Assembly: GCF_039543525.1 (NCBI RefSeq) | Contig: NZ_BAABJX010000058.1 | Span: 1-62,515 of the forward strand | Reading direction: 5' to 3' | DNA from: Algivirga pacifica | Lineage (GTDB): Bacteria > Bacteroidota > Bacteroidia > Cytophagales > Flammeovirgaceae | Length of the DNA stretch: 62,515 nt | Part shown: piece by piece, positions 35,824 through 46,482 of the stretch | How the letters are laid out: each line of letters begins with the position of its first letter | How positions within the stretch are numbered: position 1 is the first letter of the stretch | The notes under the pieces: model-generated | The model's input: only the letters and a program-made list of their open reading frames with translations | Databases searched by the model: none | What the model was told of the DNA's origin: nothing | Position numbers and translations under genes: made by a program

Positions 35824-36479
35824 AAAAAGAAAATATACTAAGGTAGTTTATCCTCTTCCATGTAACACTAACGTGCTATTTTTCTATTCAATTCTCATTC
35901 AAGGTTCGCTTTTATCTTAGAATTAAGATTTGCAGTGAGCGAGATCACTGTAACGATCAACATCACCTACCTGCCATTTGGGTTGTGTGCAGATAGTAAA
36001 GATACAGGAAGGGGTTCAAGCTTCCGTTCCTTTAATATATTGCATGATGTCATCCGAAATAAATAGTGAACTACTCAATTTCAATACCGATTATTTTTTA
36101 AAAGTCATCACCAAAAACAGGTAAAGAAAAAGAGTGCTGTTCCAAGAAGAGGAAGAGATATAATGGAGATTTACCTTTCGTTAACCGACGACCAAAAACC
36201 ATTCGGGAAGTATCCTCCCTCTTTCACTTTGCTATGATGCATAGATAGCAGCTTTCAAATAAAATAGACTGCTTGATGGAGGAACTTTATCTCTACAATG
36301 CTCTAAAAACATCTTATCATCATCTCTACAAAAAGGGTTAATTTACTGATAGATAAATAGTTGTGATATATGTTGTTTGCTGGCTTAATTAACGGATAGA
36401 CAACAGAATTATCGTTCTACACTGTGTATCGGTTATTGTTTATCGCTTATCGCTTATCGTTTAAGTGATTTGCTCACTG
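35824..36479. other. Gene-free interval between convergent genes
   Basis: About 650 bases with no credible gene. A small hairpin CAGTGA-GCGAGA-TCACTG (about 35935-35952) and a TATCGCT heptamer array (about 36437-36460) just beyond the stop codon of the leftward regulator gene are the only structures seen. Confidence 0.55.
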
Positions 36480-38126
36480 CTATAAAGAAGCAATAAAACT
36501 ATTGAGGTCCTGATCTTCATTGTTAAGCCCTAGCTTTTTACGCAACCTAAACCTGGCCATGTCGATGGATTTTGGACTTCGATGGGTAATGGCAGCAATA
36601 TCTTTACTACTCATATTGAGACGTAAGAAGGCACAGATCTTTCGTTCATTAGGTGTGAGATTTGGAAACTGTGCTTGTAGTCGTTCATAAAAGTCTCCAT
36701 GTACAGATTGAAAGTGTGCTTCAAACTCTTGCCACATTTCATCGTTAAGGGAAGATTGCAGCTCCATAGCGATTTGTCGAATGGCTTTCTGATCTTCTTT
36801 TCTCATATTTTTTTGAGTAGATAAAAGGTCGGAAGAGATCTTATTGATCAACTCATTCTTTTGCAAGAGATGCATGACGTTAGCCGTGAGTTCTTTCTTC
36901 TTGAAATGAAGTTCTTGCTCTAGCTTTTCATGATTCAGTTGTAGCTGCGAATGCTCAAGTATAGCACGTTCTTTTTCCAATGCAATCTCTCTGGTTTTGG
37001 CTTTTTGTAGGATAAATAAAAACCCAATAGTGAGAGAACTTAGGATAAACAGAACTGAAAGAATAAGAATACCATTATTTCTTTCTTCTTGTTCCAGCTG
37101 CATGAAGAGTTGTTGTTTCTTGAGCTCATGTTGCTCAATCAGGAGATTGATTTTTTGTGTATTCTCATTGCCTTGTATTTGGTCTGTGTATTTCTTGTAA
37201 AGAATATGGTGCTCTAGAGCCTTGTTGGCATCCCCCATTTCTTGATATAATCGAAAAAGGTAAAAATGTGCATGAAGCAATGGATAGGGAGCCTTGTATT
37301 TTTGGGCACAAAGAAGCCCCTCATTGAAATAGCTTAATGCTTTTTGATAGTCTTTGCGTTGACGGTAATTCTCTCCTAAAGAGATATAGGTTAAAGGTAA
37401 GCTGCTATGGTCTCCTAACTTTTTCTTGAGCGTTAAGGCCGCTTGGTGTTGGGCGAGGGCCCTTTCCAGGTCGCCAGTGATCAGGTATTGATTCCCTAGA
37501 TTATTGGCCGCTTTGGCTTCGATCTCCGCATAAGGTAGTCGTTGAGCTATCGATAAGGCTTTTTGTGTATGGTGAATAGCTTCTTTTCTTAACTTCATAC
37601 CATCATAGGCACTTCCCATATTAAGATAAATCTTACAGAGCAGTGAGTCTTGAGGAGGACCGTGAAGTTGTAACGCATAGGTTCTGGCTTTATCAAGATA
37701 TTGATAAGCGGTAGTATAATCTTTAATTCGCTCATGCATGGTACCAAGCGTATTGTTGAGCTGAGCAAGCCGCCTGACACTATCGGGCAAATGCTGAACG
37801 ATTTCCATCACTTTTAATAACTGTTTGGTCGCTGTAGCATACTGCCCCTTGTTGAGTTGTAGCATCCCATAAGTATGTAAAGCCTTTGAAAGTTCCTCTT
37901 GATTTCCACTTGCTTTTAGTAGTTGAATAGAGCGCAGGATACATTGCTCTGCTTCATGGATATCGCTAGAGAGTAATTCGTAGCCAAGTTGATGCAGTAA
38001 GATACCTTCTTCGATTTGATTGGTACTAACGGATAATTCCATCCGGAGACTGTCCAGTACTTTTTTATCCGAAGCCTCTATCCATATCGGAAAGAGTAAG
38101 CCGATAATAAAAAGTAGTTTGTTCAT
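36480..38126 (-). CDS. Membrane-anchored TPR protein with C-terminal LuxR-type HTH (paralogue)
   Basis: 548 residues from the ATG at 38126 (signal MNKLLFIIGLLFPIWIEAS). Same plan as the protein at 260-1921: TPRs (about 40-325), a membrane helix (about 350-372), a coiled coil, then a LuxR-like HTH (LTPNERKICAFLRLNMSSKD, SPKSIDMARFRLRKKLG). The two C-terminal 90-residue stretches are clearly homologous (YERL...P.LT.NERK.CAFLRLN). It lies downstream of the giant SprB-repeat gene on the same strand, with a 325-base gap, and could regulate it or other surface genes. Confidence 0.87.
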   Translation of the reverse strand: MNKLLFIIGLLFPIWIEASDKKVLDSLRMELSVSTNQIEEGILLHQLGYELLSSDIHEAEQCILRSIQLLKASGNQEELSKALHTYGMLQLNKGQYATATKQLLKVMEIVQHLPDSVRRLAQLNNTLGTMHERIKDYTTAYQYLDKARTYALQLHGPPQDSLLCKIYLNMGSAYDGMKLRKEAIHHTQKALSIAQRLPYAEIEAKAANNLGNQYLITGDLERALAQHQAALTLKKKLGDHSSLPLTYISLGENYRQRKDYQKALSYFNEGLLCAQKYKAPYPLLHAHFYLFRLYQEMGDANKALEHHILYKKYTDQIQGNENTQKINLLIEQHELKKQQLFMQLEQEERNNGILILSVLFILSSLTIGFLFILQKAKTREIALEKERAILEHSQLQLNHEKLEQELHFKKKELTANVMHLLQKNELINKISSDLLSTQKNMRKEDQKAIRQIAMELQSSLNDEMWQEFEAHFQSVHGDFYERLQAQFPNLTPNERKICAFLRLNMSSKDIAAITHRSPKSIDMARFRLRKKLGLNNEDQDLNSFIASL

Positions 38127-38383
38127 AATTTGATAGTTTAGCACACTAACTATTGCGACAACACAATAGGTGACTTGTTTCGTTTGTTTTGTAGCTTAGT
38201 ATTAGAGAATGTTAATATTTTGATTTTATCTATTACTACTATGAGTTTGTATGGTTAAACACGTGAGCGGGAATAAAGAGTTATTGATAATGGAAAAATA
38301 AATACCCCATGTTTATGGGGTAGCAAAGATAAGAGAATGTTCGAAAACATAAACATCGGGAAGAAAGGGCTGTGGATAAAAGG

Positions 38384-38440
38384 TTTATCGCTTATCGTTT
38401 ACCGCCTATAAACAATAAGCGATAACCGATAAGCGATAAA
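38384..38440. repeat. Inverted heptamer array (TATCGCT / AGCGATA)
   Basis: TTTATCGCTTATCG and CGATAAGCGATAAA arms with related heptamers between, making a long hairpin 12 bases beyond the stop codon of the giant repeat protein gene. It may end its transcript. It occupies the spacer between that gene and the regulator at 36480-38126. Confidence 0.8.
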
Positions 38441-38451
38441 CAAAAAATAAA

Positions 38452-41400
38452 TTAATTTTTGATGAACTGCTTAAAGAAGATATGTTCTTTCGTCTGTGCA
38501 CGAATCAAGTACATACCTGTTGGAAGCTTATCCAGTAACAATACTGTTTTCTCTCCAGAGAAAGTACTTTGCTGTACTACTTGCCCTTCTAAGGTCATTA
38601 GTTCTAGGGTGACATCATTAAAGACATCCGGTAGTTGTACATGAAGTTGCTCTTTGGCTGGAATCGGATAGAGCTTGAGTGTTTGATATGTACCGTTAAT
38701 AATGTTGGTGACATCTCCAATGGACTCCGTTAGTGTGACCTTACTTTCTCTTTGGTCATAAACCTCTAAGGTATAGGTGCCTGCAGGAATATTAATTAAA
38801 TCCTCTGAAGTTGCTCCATTGGACCAACGATAACGATAAGGAGGAACACCGCCTTCAACCGTAACATCTATTCTTCCATTGGCACGTCTGTCCCTACTGT
38901 CTCGTTTTGAACGAACAAATACACGGTAAGGAACAGCACTTCTCAGGAAGTGAGTGGCAAACCCTCGGCAGCCATTGGCATCAATGACTTCTACGGTATA
39001 CTTTCCAGCAGTCAACCCTGTTGGGTCTTGTTCGTTGGAGGTATATCCATTAGGGCCTTCCCAAGTGTAGGTATATGGAGGTGTCCCCCCTTCTACTTCT
39101 ATGTCAATCGACCCATCAGCTGCTCCCTCAGCGCTTTCCTTGACATCATCAATATAGATGACGTTGATTCGGACATTCTCACACCCTTCAAATTCAATCA
39201 CAAACGTTCTAAAGAGTACACATCCATTGGCATCGATAATGAATACGAAGTACTCACCTTCCGCAAGGTCTGTGCGATCCTCTTCTGTACTTCCATCAGA
39301 CCATAGGTAACTGTAAGGAGGTGTGCCCCCTGTAACGGTCAGATCAATATTCTGATTGCTATCACCACTGATATCAGCAGTAACCTCTAGTTGCTCATCT
39401 GGCTCCTCTACGGTGGTGTTTAGCTCTGTAGTACAACCATTTATATCAGTGACCGTTACGGTATATTCTCCAGCAAGCAATCCATTGATGTCTTCTGTGG
39501 TCGCACCATTACTCCAACTGTAGGTATAAGGAGGAGTCCCCCCTGAAACACTGAGGTCGATTGCACCAGTGGCTTCACCGAAACAAGATACGTCAGTCAC
39601 AACAGAAGAAGCGATCAGGCTGTCTGGTTCAGTGATAGTCTCTGTAAGACTAAAGGTACATCCATTACTATCCGTAATATTTACAGTGTAATCACCTGCA
39701 CTTAGGTTGGTAAGGTCTTCTGTGGTTGCACCATTGCTCCAAACAAAGTTATAAGGAGGAGTTCCTCCACTGACGGTTAGGTCGATACTACCATCATCAG
39801 TGCCATTACAGCTGATATTATTTACTGTAGAGGAGGCTGATAGGGTAGTGTCAGGTTCAGAGATATTGAAACTTGCATCTTCTGTACATCCATTGGCATC
39901 GGTAACGGTAACGCTATAGGTGCCAGCTGAAAGTCTTGTACGATCTTCTACAGTGGCTCCGTCACCCCAACTATAACTATAAGGAGGAGTCCCTCCTGTA
40001 ACGGTTAAATCGATAGCTCCTGTTTGCTCACTTTTACATAAGACATCAGTGACTGTAGCTGAGAGTACGATAGGCTCAGGCTCTGTGATTGTGTAGGAGG
40101 TGTCTGTAGTACAGCCAAGAGCGTCTGTAATTGTTACGTTATAGTCTCCTGCTGTCAGATTCGATAGGTTTTGTGAGGTAGCGCCATTACTCCAAGCAAA
40201 GCTATAAGGAGGAGTTCCTCCAGTGACTACTTGATTAATCTCACCATCCTCTAGCCCATTGCAACTAATGTCAACTGCTCCACCAAAGACGATTAAAGGA
40301 GTGATAGATTGATTGATGTCGAATTCTGCAAAGGCAGTAGCTCCATTATTATCGGTTACGGTTACGGCATAATGACCAGCACTGAGTCCAGTCAGGTCTT
40401 CCTGATCAGAGGTAAAGCCATCAGGGCCTTCCCATTCAAAAGTGTAAGGGGGTACACCGCCACTCACCTCTAGCGTGATTTCGCCATCGTTAGTGCCGAA
40501 GCAAATACTATCTGTACCATCAATAATTACTTCCAGTGGGGTTGGTTGAGGCACAACAAACACCAAGCGTTCACTACATCCATTGGCATCTGTAACGACA
40601 ACACTATAAATCCCGGCAGAAAGTCCTGTACGGTCTTCTGTAGTGGCTCCATCATTCCATAAGAAACTATAAGGAGCGGTTCCTCCTGAAACAGTCAGGT
40701 CGATAGCACCATCACTTAGTCCGCTGATTGTAACAGGTGTGACTACGCCACTTACGCTGAGAGGAGCATCAGGTTGAGAGATGCTTGTAGAAGCCGAGGC
40801 TGTACATCCATTTGCATCGGTAACCTCAAGGGTATATTCTCCACTGCTTAATCCTGTACGGTCTTCAGTGGTAATACCGTCACTCCAAGTATACGAGTAA
40901 GGTGGAGTTCCTCCAGATATTTCAGCATCAATACTCCCTGTGTTTTCTCCAAAACAAAGGACATCAGTAGGTGTCAACACAATCTCCAAAGGCTCAGGAG
41001 CGGTAACATCAAAGGTAGCTTCTGCGGTACATCCATTGGCATCAGTAATCATAACAGTATAACTGCCCTCAGCGAGGTTAAAGATATCTTCAGTAATCGC
41101 TCCATTACTCCAGCTGTAGCTGTACGGAGTGGTTCCTCCAGTAACAGTGATTCCGATAACGCCATCACTCAGACCGTCACAACTAACATTTTGAATGAAG
41201 TTGGTTGTAATAGATATTGGACTATCGGGCTCGCCTACCGTAGTGGAAGTGGTAAAGGTACATCCATTGGCATCTGTAATGACAACTTCGTAATCTCCGG
41301 CAGGAATATCCTCTAGATCAGCGGTCGTTGCTCCATTATTCCATTGGTAAGAATAGGGAGGAGTACCTCCGGACACATTCAAATCAATAGCCCCAGTACT

Positions 41401-44400
41401 TTCTCCAAAACAAAGGATGTCTTGGATTCGGAAGGTGCTGTTGAGGGGATCGGGTTCGTTGATAATAACAGAAGTAGTTTCTGTACATCCGTTAGCATCA
41501 GTTACGACAACTTCATACCTTCCTGCAGGGATATTCTCAAGGTCAGCGGTCGTTGCTCCATTACTCCATTGGTAAGAATACGGAGGAGTTCCTCCTGTTG
41601 TTATCAGGTCAACACTACCATCACTTTCTCCATTACACGAAACATTTTCTTTTGTAGTGGTAAGTCGTAATCCTAATAATGGTTCTGTGATTTTTACTGA
41701 AGTAAGCGCTGTAGCTCCTTCACTATCGGTAACAAGTACTGTATAAGTTCCTGCAGGGAGGTTTTCCAGATCCTCTGTTGTCGCTCCATTGTTCCATAGA
41801 AAGGTGTATGGAGGAATGCCACCTTCGACTGTCAGATCAATGGTTCCATCTGCATCGAATTTACAACTTACGTTTGTTGATATGATCGTTACGGTAAGAG
41901 GATTGGGTTCGTTAATACTATAAGCAGCAGTGGTGACACAGCCATTGACATCTGTAACCGTGACTGTATAGCTACCCGATGGAACTCCTGAGAGGTCTTC
42001 TGTGGTTGCACCATTACTCCATTGATAGGTGTATGGAGGTGTTCCACCTTCCACGGTAATATCAATTGCCCCAGTACTTTCGCCAAAAATAGCAACATCA
42101 GTGACAATGGCATCCGATATACTTAAGGCATTATCGGGTTCTGTTATATTGGTTTCTAATGTGGCGGTACACCCATTTTGATCGGTTACCAAGACTGTGT
42201 AAGAACCTGCAGTTAGCCCAGACAAATCTTCTGTAGTACCCCCATTGCTCCATTCGTAGGTATATGGTGGATTGCCTCCAATAACACTTAAATTGATTGA
42301 CCCAGTGTTGTCCCCATTACATGAAACTGGAGTAGGGGTAGCGACTAGCTGAATAGGAGGGAAGCCTGGGACAGAAAAGGTCTCTTCTAGTGTACAGCCA
42401 TTAGCATCCGTAATGATGACATCATAAAGTCCGGGACTCAAGTCAGCGATATTTTTCTTGGTTGATCCATTACTCCATTGATACGTGTAGGGAGGAGTCC
42501 CTCCAGTAACATCTAGCTTGATACTACCATTGGCATCTCCGGTACATTGTTCGCCTCCAACCAATCCATTGGCTTCCAGTTCATCTGCTGGCCCAAATAT
42601 CTCGACACTTCTAAATTCCGTAGCACCATTAGCATCTGTAACTCTCAGTTCATACCTACCAGAAGGAAGATTATCCAAGTTCTCATCGGTAAAAATATCT
42701 CCCTCTTCATTTACCCATCGGTAGGTATATGGAGGCACACCTCCGGAAACCTCTGTAGTGATGGTTCCGGTACTATCGTCAAAACACAGGTTGTCAGTGG
42801 TCGTCACGGTTACCTCCAAGACTGTTGGTTCGTTAATAGGTACTATTAAGATGAGGTCACAACCGTTAGCGTCCACAATACCTAAGAAGTACAATCCAGC
42901 ACTGAGGTCGACTCGATCCTGTGTTCTTGGTCCGTCCAACCAATAGTAATCATAAGGCGGTACGCCTCCGGTCACACTGACATCTATACTACCGTCATTT
43001 CCTCCATTGATGGTTACATCCATAGCAGTAAAGCTAGCTTCCAGGGAAGTACTGGGCTCGTTGATGTTGAAGGTCGCACGTTCTGTACAGCCGTTGTCAT
43101 CGGTTACTTCTACAGTATAACTGCCAGCAAAGAGGCCAAATAAGTCTTCTGTTGTTTCCCCATTACTCCATTGGTAACTATACGGGGGAGTACCTCCTTC
43201 AACACTTAGGTTGATATCTCCACCATTTGCTCCCTTACAGGCTACGTCTGAGGTTTTAGCAGAGAGTTCTAGCGCAGGAGGTTCATTGATGGTTGCTGGA
43301 ATCTGCAGGGTACACCCATTGGCATCAGTGATAGTAGCAGTATAATCCCCTCCTGGTAAGTTGTTAATATTTTTAGTGTTTCCTGGTAGTGTTCTGGATA
43401 CAGAGGTCCATACAATATCATAAGGAGGTGTGCCTCCATTAATATCTAAATTGACAGCACCATCGCTAGCTCCATTACAACTCACATCTTTTATAGAAGC
43501 TACTCTAGCATTGAGCTCCTCTGCGGGTTCGGATAAGGTAATAGTATCAGTGATGAGACAATCATTAGCGTCTGTTACTTCTACGCCATACTCCCCTGCT
43601 GGCAGGTCTGACAAATTTGGTGTGGTCGCTCCATTAGACCATAGGTAGCGATAGGGAGGAGTTCCCCCATTTACTTGTATACTTATAGTACCTGTACTAT
43701 CTCCTTTACAAAGAATGTTCTCTGTTAGTAACTTGAGTGCTAAAGGGGCTGGCTCTTCAATCGTAAAGGTTTGTTCTAGCGTACATCCGACTTTATCTGT
43801 AATGACTAGTGAGTAGGTTCCTGCAGAGAGATTATCAATATCTTTGGTGGTGGCTCCATTACTCCATGTATAGGTATAGGGTGGGAATCCTCCAAAAACA
43901 TTTAGTAAAATAGCTCCGTCGTTCGCCCCATTACAGCTTATATCAGAGACAAGACTATTAATTGAAATAGGAGCAGTAGACTCAATGATAAATACAGCCA
44001 AGAATGTTTGGGCACCGTTGGCATCGGTTACGGTGACATCGTATTCCCCTGCCGGTAAATTATCTAGATCTTCTTGGTTAGAGGTAAAACCGTTAGGGCC
44101 TACCCAGCTGTATGTATAAGGAGGAACCCCTCCGGTTACGGTTAAATCAATACTTCCGGTACTTTCTCCAAAACAAACGGTATCTTCTGCTATAGCATCC
44201 ACCAATAATGGCGTAGGCTCTCCTACCACTACCCGTACAGAGGCGGTACATCCGTTAGCGTCTGTTACCAAAGCTTTGTAAACACCAGCGGTTAGGTTTT
44301 CTCGATCTTCCGTAGTGACACCATCCTCCCATTGAATTGTGTAAGGTGGCGTACCTCCTGAGATGCTGAGATCTATGGCTCCATCATTTCCACCATTGAT

Positions 44401-46482
44401 AGAAACGTTAGTGACCACACTGATGACATTGAGAGGTGAAGAAGGTTCATTAATGCTTGTGGTTTCAGAGACGGTACATCCATTAGCATCTGTAACAGTA
44501 AGTGTATAATTTCCCGCAAAAAGACCTGTACGATCCTCCTCTGTGCTATTTCCTATATCGGACCAATTCAAGGAATAGGGAGGTGTTCCACCCTCTATTG
44601 TTGCATCAATACTACCCGTTCCTTCTCCATTACATAATACATCAGTAGGGGTGAGAGTCAAGAGTAAAGGGTCAGGTTCTTCGATGATGTAAGAAGCTTC
44701 AAGGGTACATCCGTTGGCATCGGTTACCACTACGGTGTACTCTCCACCGGGCACATTGAGTAAATCTTTTTTTACACTACCGTCAGACCAGTCGAAGGAA
44801 TAGGGAGGCGTACCTCCTGAGACACTCAGGTTGATACTTCCATCATTATCTCCGTTACAGGCAATATCCTTGATGATCGCATCGTCAATCAATAAAGGAC
44901 CGTCCGGTTGTGTTACCTCAAAAGAAAGTGTTTTACTACAACCGTAGAGGTTGTCAGTAATGGTAACCGTATAAGTACCCGCTAGTAGATTGTCAATATC
45001 TTCTTCGGTAGAGGTAAACGCATTGGGGCCGGTCCAGCTATAGCTTACGTCTCCGGACCCTCCAGTAACCGTGAGGTCAATACTTCCGGCAGCCTCTCCA
45101 AAACAGGGTTCATTCGTGACAATTCCAGACGGAAGAATCGTATTGGTTCGTACTCTATAATCTTCTACTTCTCCCTCTTCAAACTGCCCAAAAGAGCGTT
45201 CATCGATACTAGTGGAAGGATTGTCCACAGCTCTTCCTGTACTATTGAGTTGCTCATAGGAAATTCTGATCCTCAAGTAGGTGAATTCATTAGCTAAACA
45301 ACTCAGCCCATTCCAGGTAAATGTTTCAGTGCCAATCGTTTGGTTAACGTCAATTTTCCTAGCCTCTCCACTATCAAAAACACCATTTTCATTGACATCC
45401 AGCCAGGCAATGAGCAAGGCCGGACGAATACCTCCTCGTTTATTGATGTAAGGAACATTGATCGTCAATTCATCATTATTGACAATTTCTAAAGTAGTTT
45501 CATCTAGCCCGTCATCGGCATCTGAAATAGCATCTGTCCCAACGGCATTACTTTCAAAAGATATGGTATCTCCAATGGTTAATAGAATTTCTTCTGTAGT
45601 GGTGTAATGGCTGGGGCCATCGTCTGCATCCAACGTTTTATAAGATACAGGGTTATCTCCATAATCTAGGTTGATATCTGCCAAGGCACAACGAGCACCG
45701 TCATTCTTGTCCGAGGAAGGACCCTGAACAAAGAGTTCTGCAGTGGTAGAAGTGGCGTTGTTGGGAATTTCATGGACAGCCCGCAGGATATGAATCTTAC
45801 CTGAATTATTATTACTAGCATAAAAATTACCTTCACGGTCAAAATATACGGCGCCATACCCTCCTGTGTTGTTGTTGAATCCATCACCAGATACTGGAAT
45901 CGTAAAGGTAATTTGCATTGTTGTAGGGTCAATTCTAACCAATGCATTTTTATCAGCTTGTACAGCGTAAAGATTATTATCTACTGGACTAAAAGCCCAA
46001 TCGGCAAAGTTAATGTTCTCGCTGAGCGTAAGTGTATTGGTATATAAAGGTCCTGCACCATCAACATCTCTTAGGTCTATGATGTCGACTTCTAACTTGG
46101 AGTCTTTATTATTACGTAGGTAATAAAAGCCATCCAGGTTGACATCTCCAACAATATTATCTTTGCCTTGAAGCTGCGGAATATTGAAATAACTTACATT
46201 GTAGGTGACAGGGTCTACCCGAACAATACGGGGATCATTCCGTAATGAGCCATAGATAAAGCCATCAATAATATTAAAGCCTATGGCGTTAACTTGCCGT
46301 TCCGATTCCGAAGCGGGAATCAGGGGGTCTTTGACTAGTGTGGTTTGTCCAGTCACCAAATTTACTTCGTAAACCTTGGTAGGATCTTCCTGAAACAAGT
46401 ATGAGGTAATGGGACAATCACTTTGTGCATGTACGGAGCCGTACAGCAATAAGGTAGTGAGAAAGAGAAAAGCTCTTTTCAT
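38452..46482 (-). CDS. Giant SprB-repeat cell-surface protein with T9SS sorting domain
   Basis: 2676 residues from the ATG at 46482 (signal peptide MKRAFLFLTTLLLYGSVHAQ). Order: a beta-propeller-like region (about 20-275, DUF6923-like, VYEVNLVTGQTTLV), a GEVED domain (about 300-445, ending EEGEVEDYRV), 28 SprB/Ig-like repeats of about 75-85 residues (core GGTPPYSYQWSNGATTEDL ... AGSYTVTVTDANGC), and a C-terminal type A T9SS sorting domain (LYPIPAKEQLHVQLPDVFND, GMYLIRAQT, ending KQFIKN). It should cross the outer membrane by type IX secretion and act as a surface adhesin. SprB of Flavobacterium johnsoniae is the known gliding adhesin with these repeats; gliding here is an inference. Repeats show higher-order periodicity and linked cysteine loss (see findings). 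Confidence 0.93.
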   Translation of the reverse strand: MKRAFLFLTTLLLYGSVHAQSDCPITSYLFQEDPTKVYEVNLVTGQTTLVKDPLIPASESERQVNAIGFNIIDGFIYGSLRNDPRIVRVDPVTYNVSYFNIPQLQGKDNIVGDVNLDGFYYLRNNKDSKLEVDIIDLRDVDGAGPLYTNTLTLSENINFADWAFSPVDNNLYAVQADKNALVRIDPTTMQITFTIPVSGDGFNNNTGGYGAVYFDREGNFYASNNNSGKIHILRAVHEIPNNATSTTAELFVQGPSSDKNDGARCALADINLDYGDNPVSYKTLDADDGPSHYTTTEEILLTIGDTISFESNAVGTDAISDADDGLDETTLEIVNNDELTINVPYINKRGGIRPALLIAWLDVNENGVFDSGEARKIDVNQTIGTETFTWNGLSCLANEFTYLRIRISYEQLNSTGRAVDNPSTSIDERSFGQFEEGEVEDYRVRTNTILPSGIVTNEPCFGEAAGSIDLTVTGGSGDVSYSWTGPNAFTSTEEDIDNLLAGTYTVTITDNLYGCSKTLSFEVTQPDGPLLIDDAIIKDIACNGDNDGSINLSVSGGTPPYSFDWSDGSVKKDLLNVPGGEYTVVVTDANGCTLEASYIIEEPDPLLLTLTPTDVLCNGEGTGSIDATIEGGTPPYSLNWSDIGNSTEEDRTGLFAGNYTLTVTDANGCTVSETTSINEPSSPLNVISVVTNVSINGGNDGAIDLSISGGTPPYTIQWEDGVTTEDRENLTAGVYKALVTDANGCTASVRVVVGEPTPLLVDAIAEDTVCFGESTGSIDLTVTGGVPPYTYSWVGPNGFTSNQEDLDNLPAGEYDVTVTDANGAQTFLAVFIIESTAPISINSLVSDISCNGANDGAILLNVFGGFPPYTYTWSNGATTKDIDNLSAGTYSLVITDKVGCTLEQTFTIEEPAPLALKLLTENILCKGDSTGTISIQVNGGTPPYRYLWSNGATTPNLSDLPAGEYGVEVTDANDCLITDTITLSEPAEELNARVASIKDVSCNGASDGAVNLDINGGTPPYDIVWTSVSRTLPGNTKNINNLPGGDYTATITDANGCTLQIPATINEPPALELSAKTSDVACKGANGGDINLSVEGGTPPYSYQWSNGETTEDLFGLFAGSYTVEVTDDNGCTERATFNINEPSTSLEASFTAMDVTINGGNDGSIDVSVTGGVPPYDYYWLDGPRTQDRVDLSAGLYFLGIVDANGCDLILIVPINEPTVLEVTVTTTDNLCFDDSTGTITTEVSGGVPPYTYRWVNEEGDIFTDENLDNLPSGRYELRVTDANGATEFRSVEIFGPADELEANGLVGGEQCTGDANGSIKLDVTGGTPPYTYQWSNGSTKKNIADLSPGLYDVIITDANGCTLEETFSVPGFPPIQLVATPTPVSCNGDNTGSINLSVIGGNPPYTYEWSNGGTTEDLSGLTAGSYTVLVTDQNGCTATLETNITEPDNALSISDAIVTDVAIFGESTGAIDITVEGGTPPYTYQWSNGATTEDLSGVPSGSYTVTVTDVNGCVTTAAYSINEPNPLTVTIISTNVSCKFDADGTIDLTVEGGIPPYTFLWNNGATTEDLENLPAGTYTVLVTDSEGATALTSVKITEPLLGLRLTTTKENVSCNGESDGSVDLITTGGTPPYSYQWSNGATTADLENIPAGRYEVVVTDANGCTETTSVIINEPDPLNSTFRIQDILCFGESTGAIDLNVSGGTPPYSYQWNNGATTADLEDIPAGDYEVVITDANGCTFTTSTTVGEPDSPISITTNFIQNVSCDGLSDGVIGITVTGGTTPYSYSWSNGAITEDIFNLAEGSYTVMITDANGCTAEATFDVTAPEPLEIVLTPTDVLCFGENTGSIDAEISGGTPPYSYTWSDGITTEDRTGLSSGEYTLEVTDANGCTASASTSISQPDAPLSVSGVVTPVTISGLSDGAIDLTVSGGTAPYSFLWNDGATTEDRTGLSAGIYSVVVTDANGCSERLVFVVPQPTPLEVIIDGTDSICFGTNDGEITLEVSGGVPPYTFEWEGPDGFTSDQEDLTGLSAGHYAVTVTDNNGATAFAEFDINQSITPLIVFGGAVDISCNGLEDGEINQVVTGGTPPYSFAWSNGATSQNLSNLTAGDYNVTITDALGCTTDTSYTITEPEPIVLSATVTDVLCKSEQTGAIDLTVTGGTPPYSYSWGDGATVEDRTRLSAGTYSVTVTDANGCTEDASFNISEPDTTLSASSTVNNISCNGTDDGSIDLTVSGGTPPYNFVWSNGATTEDLTNLSAGDYTVNITDSNGCTFSLTETITEPDSLIASSVVTDVSCFGEATGAIDLSVSGGTPPYTYSWSNGATTEDINGLLAGEYTVTVTDINGCTTELNTTVEEPDEQLEVTADISGDSNQNIDLTVTGGTPPYSYLWSDGSTEEDRTDLAEGEYFVFIIDANGCVLFRTFVIEFEGCENVRINVIYIDDVKESAEGAADGSIDIEVEGGTPPYTYTWEGPNGYTSNEQDPTGLTAGKYTVEVIDANGCRGFATHFLRSAVPYRVFVRSKRDSRDRRANGRIDVTVEGGVPPYRYRWSNGATSEDLINIPAGTYTLEVYDQRESKVTLTESIGDVTNIINGTYQTLKLYPIPAKEQLHVQLPDVFNDVTLELMTLEGQVVQQSTFSGEKTVLLLDKLPTGMYLIRAQTKEHIFFKQFIKN

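Noticed and set aside
35935..36040. Possible tRNA or small RNA because of hairpins and GGTTCAAG
   Set aside because: No cloverleaf could be built and no promoter or terminator frames it.
38452..46482. Regular ~230-base repeats looking like a repeat or CRISPR-like array
   Set aside because: They are in one open reading frame and encode SprB repeats; unit length and divergence do not fit CRISPR.
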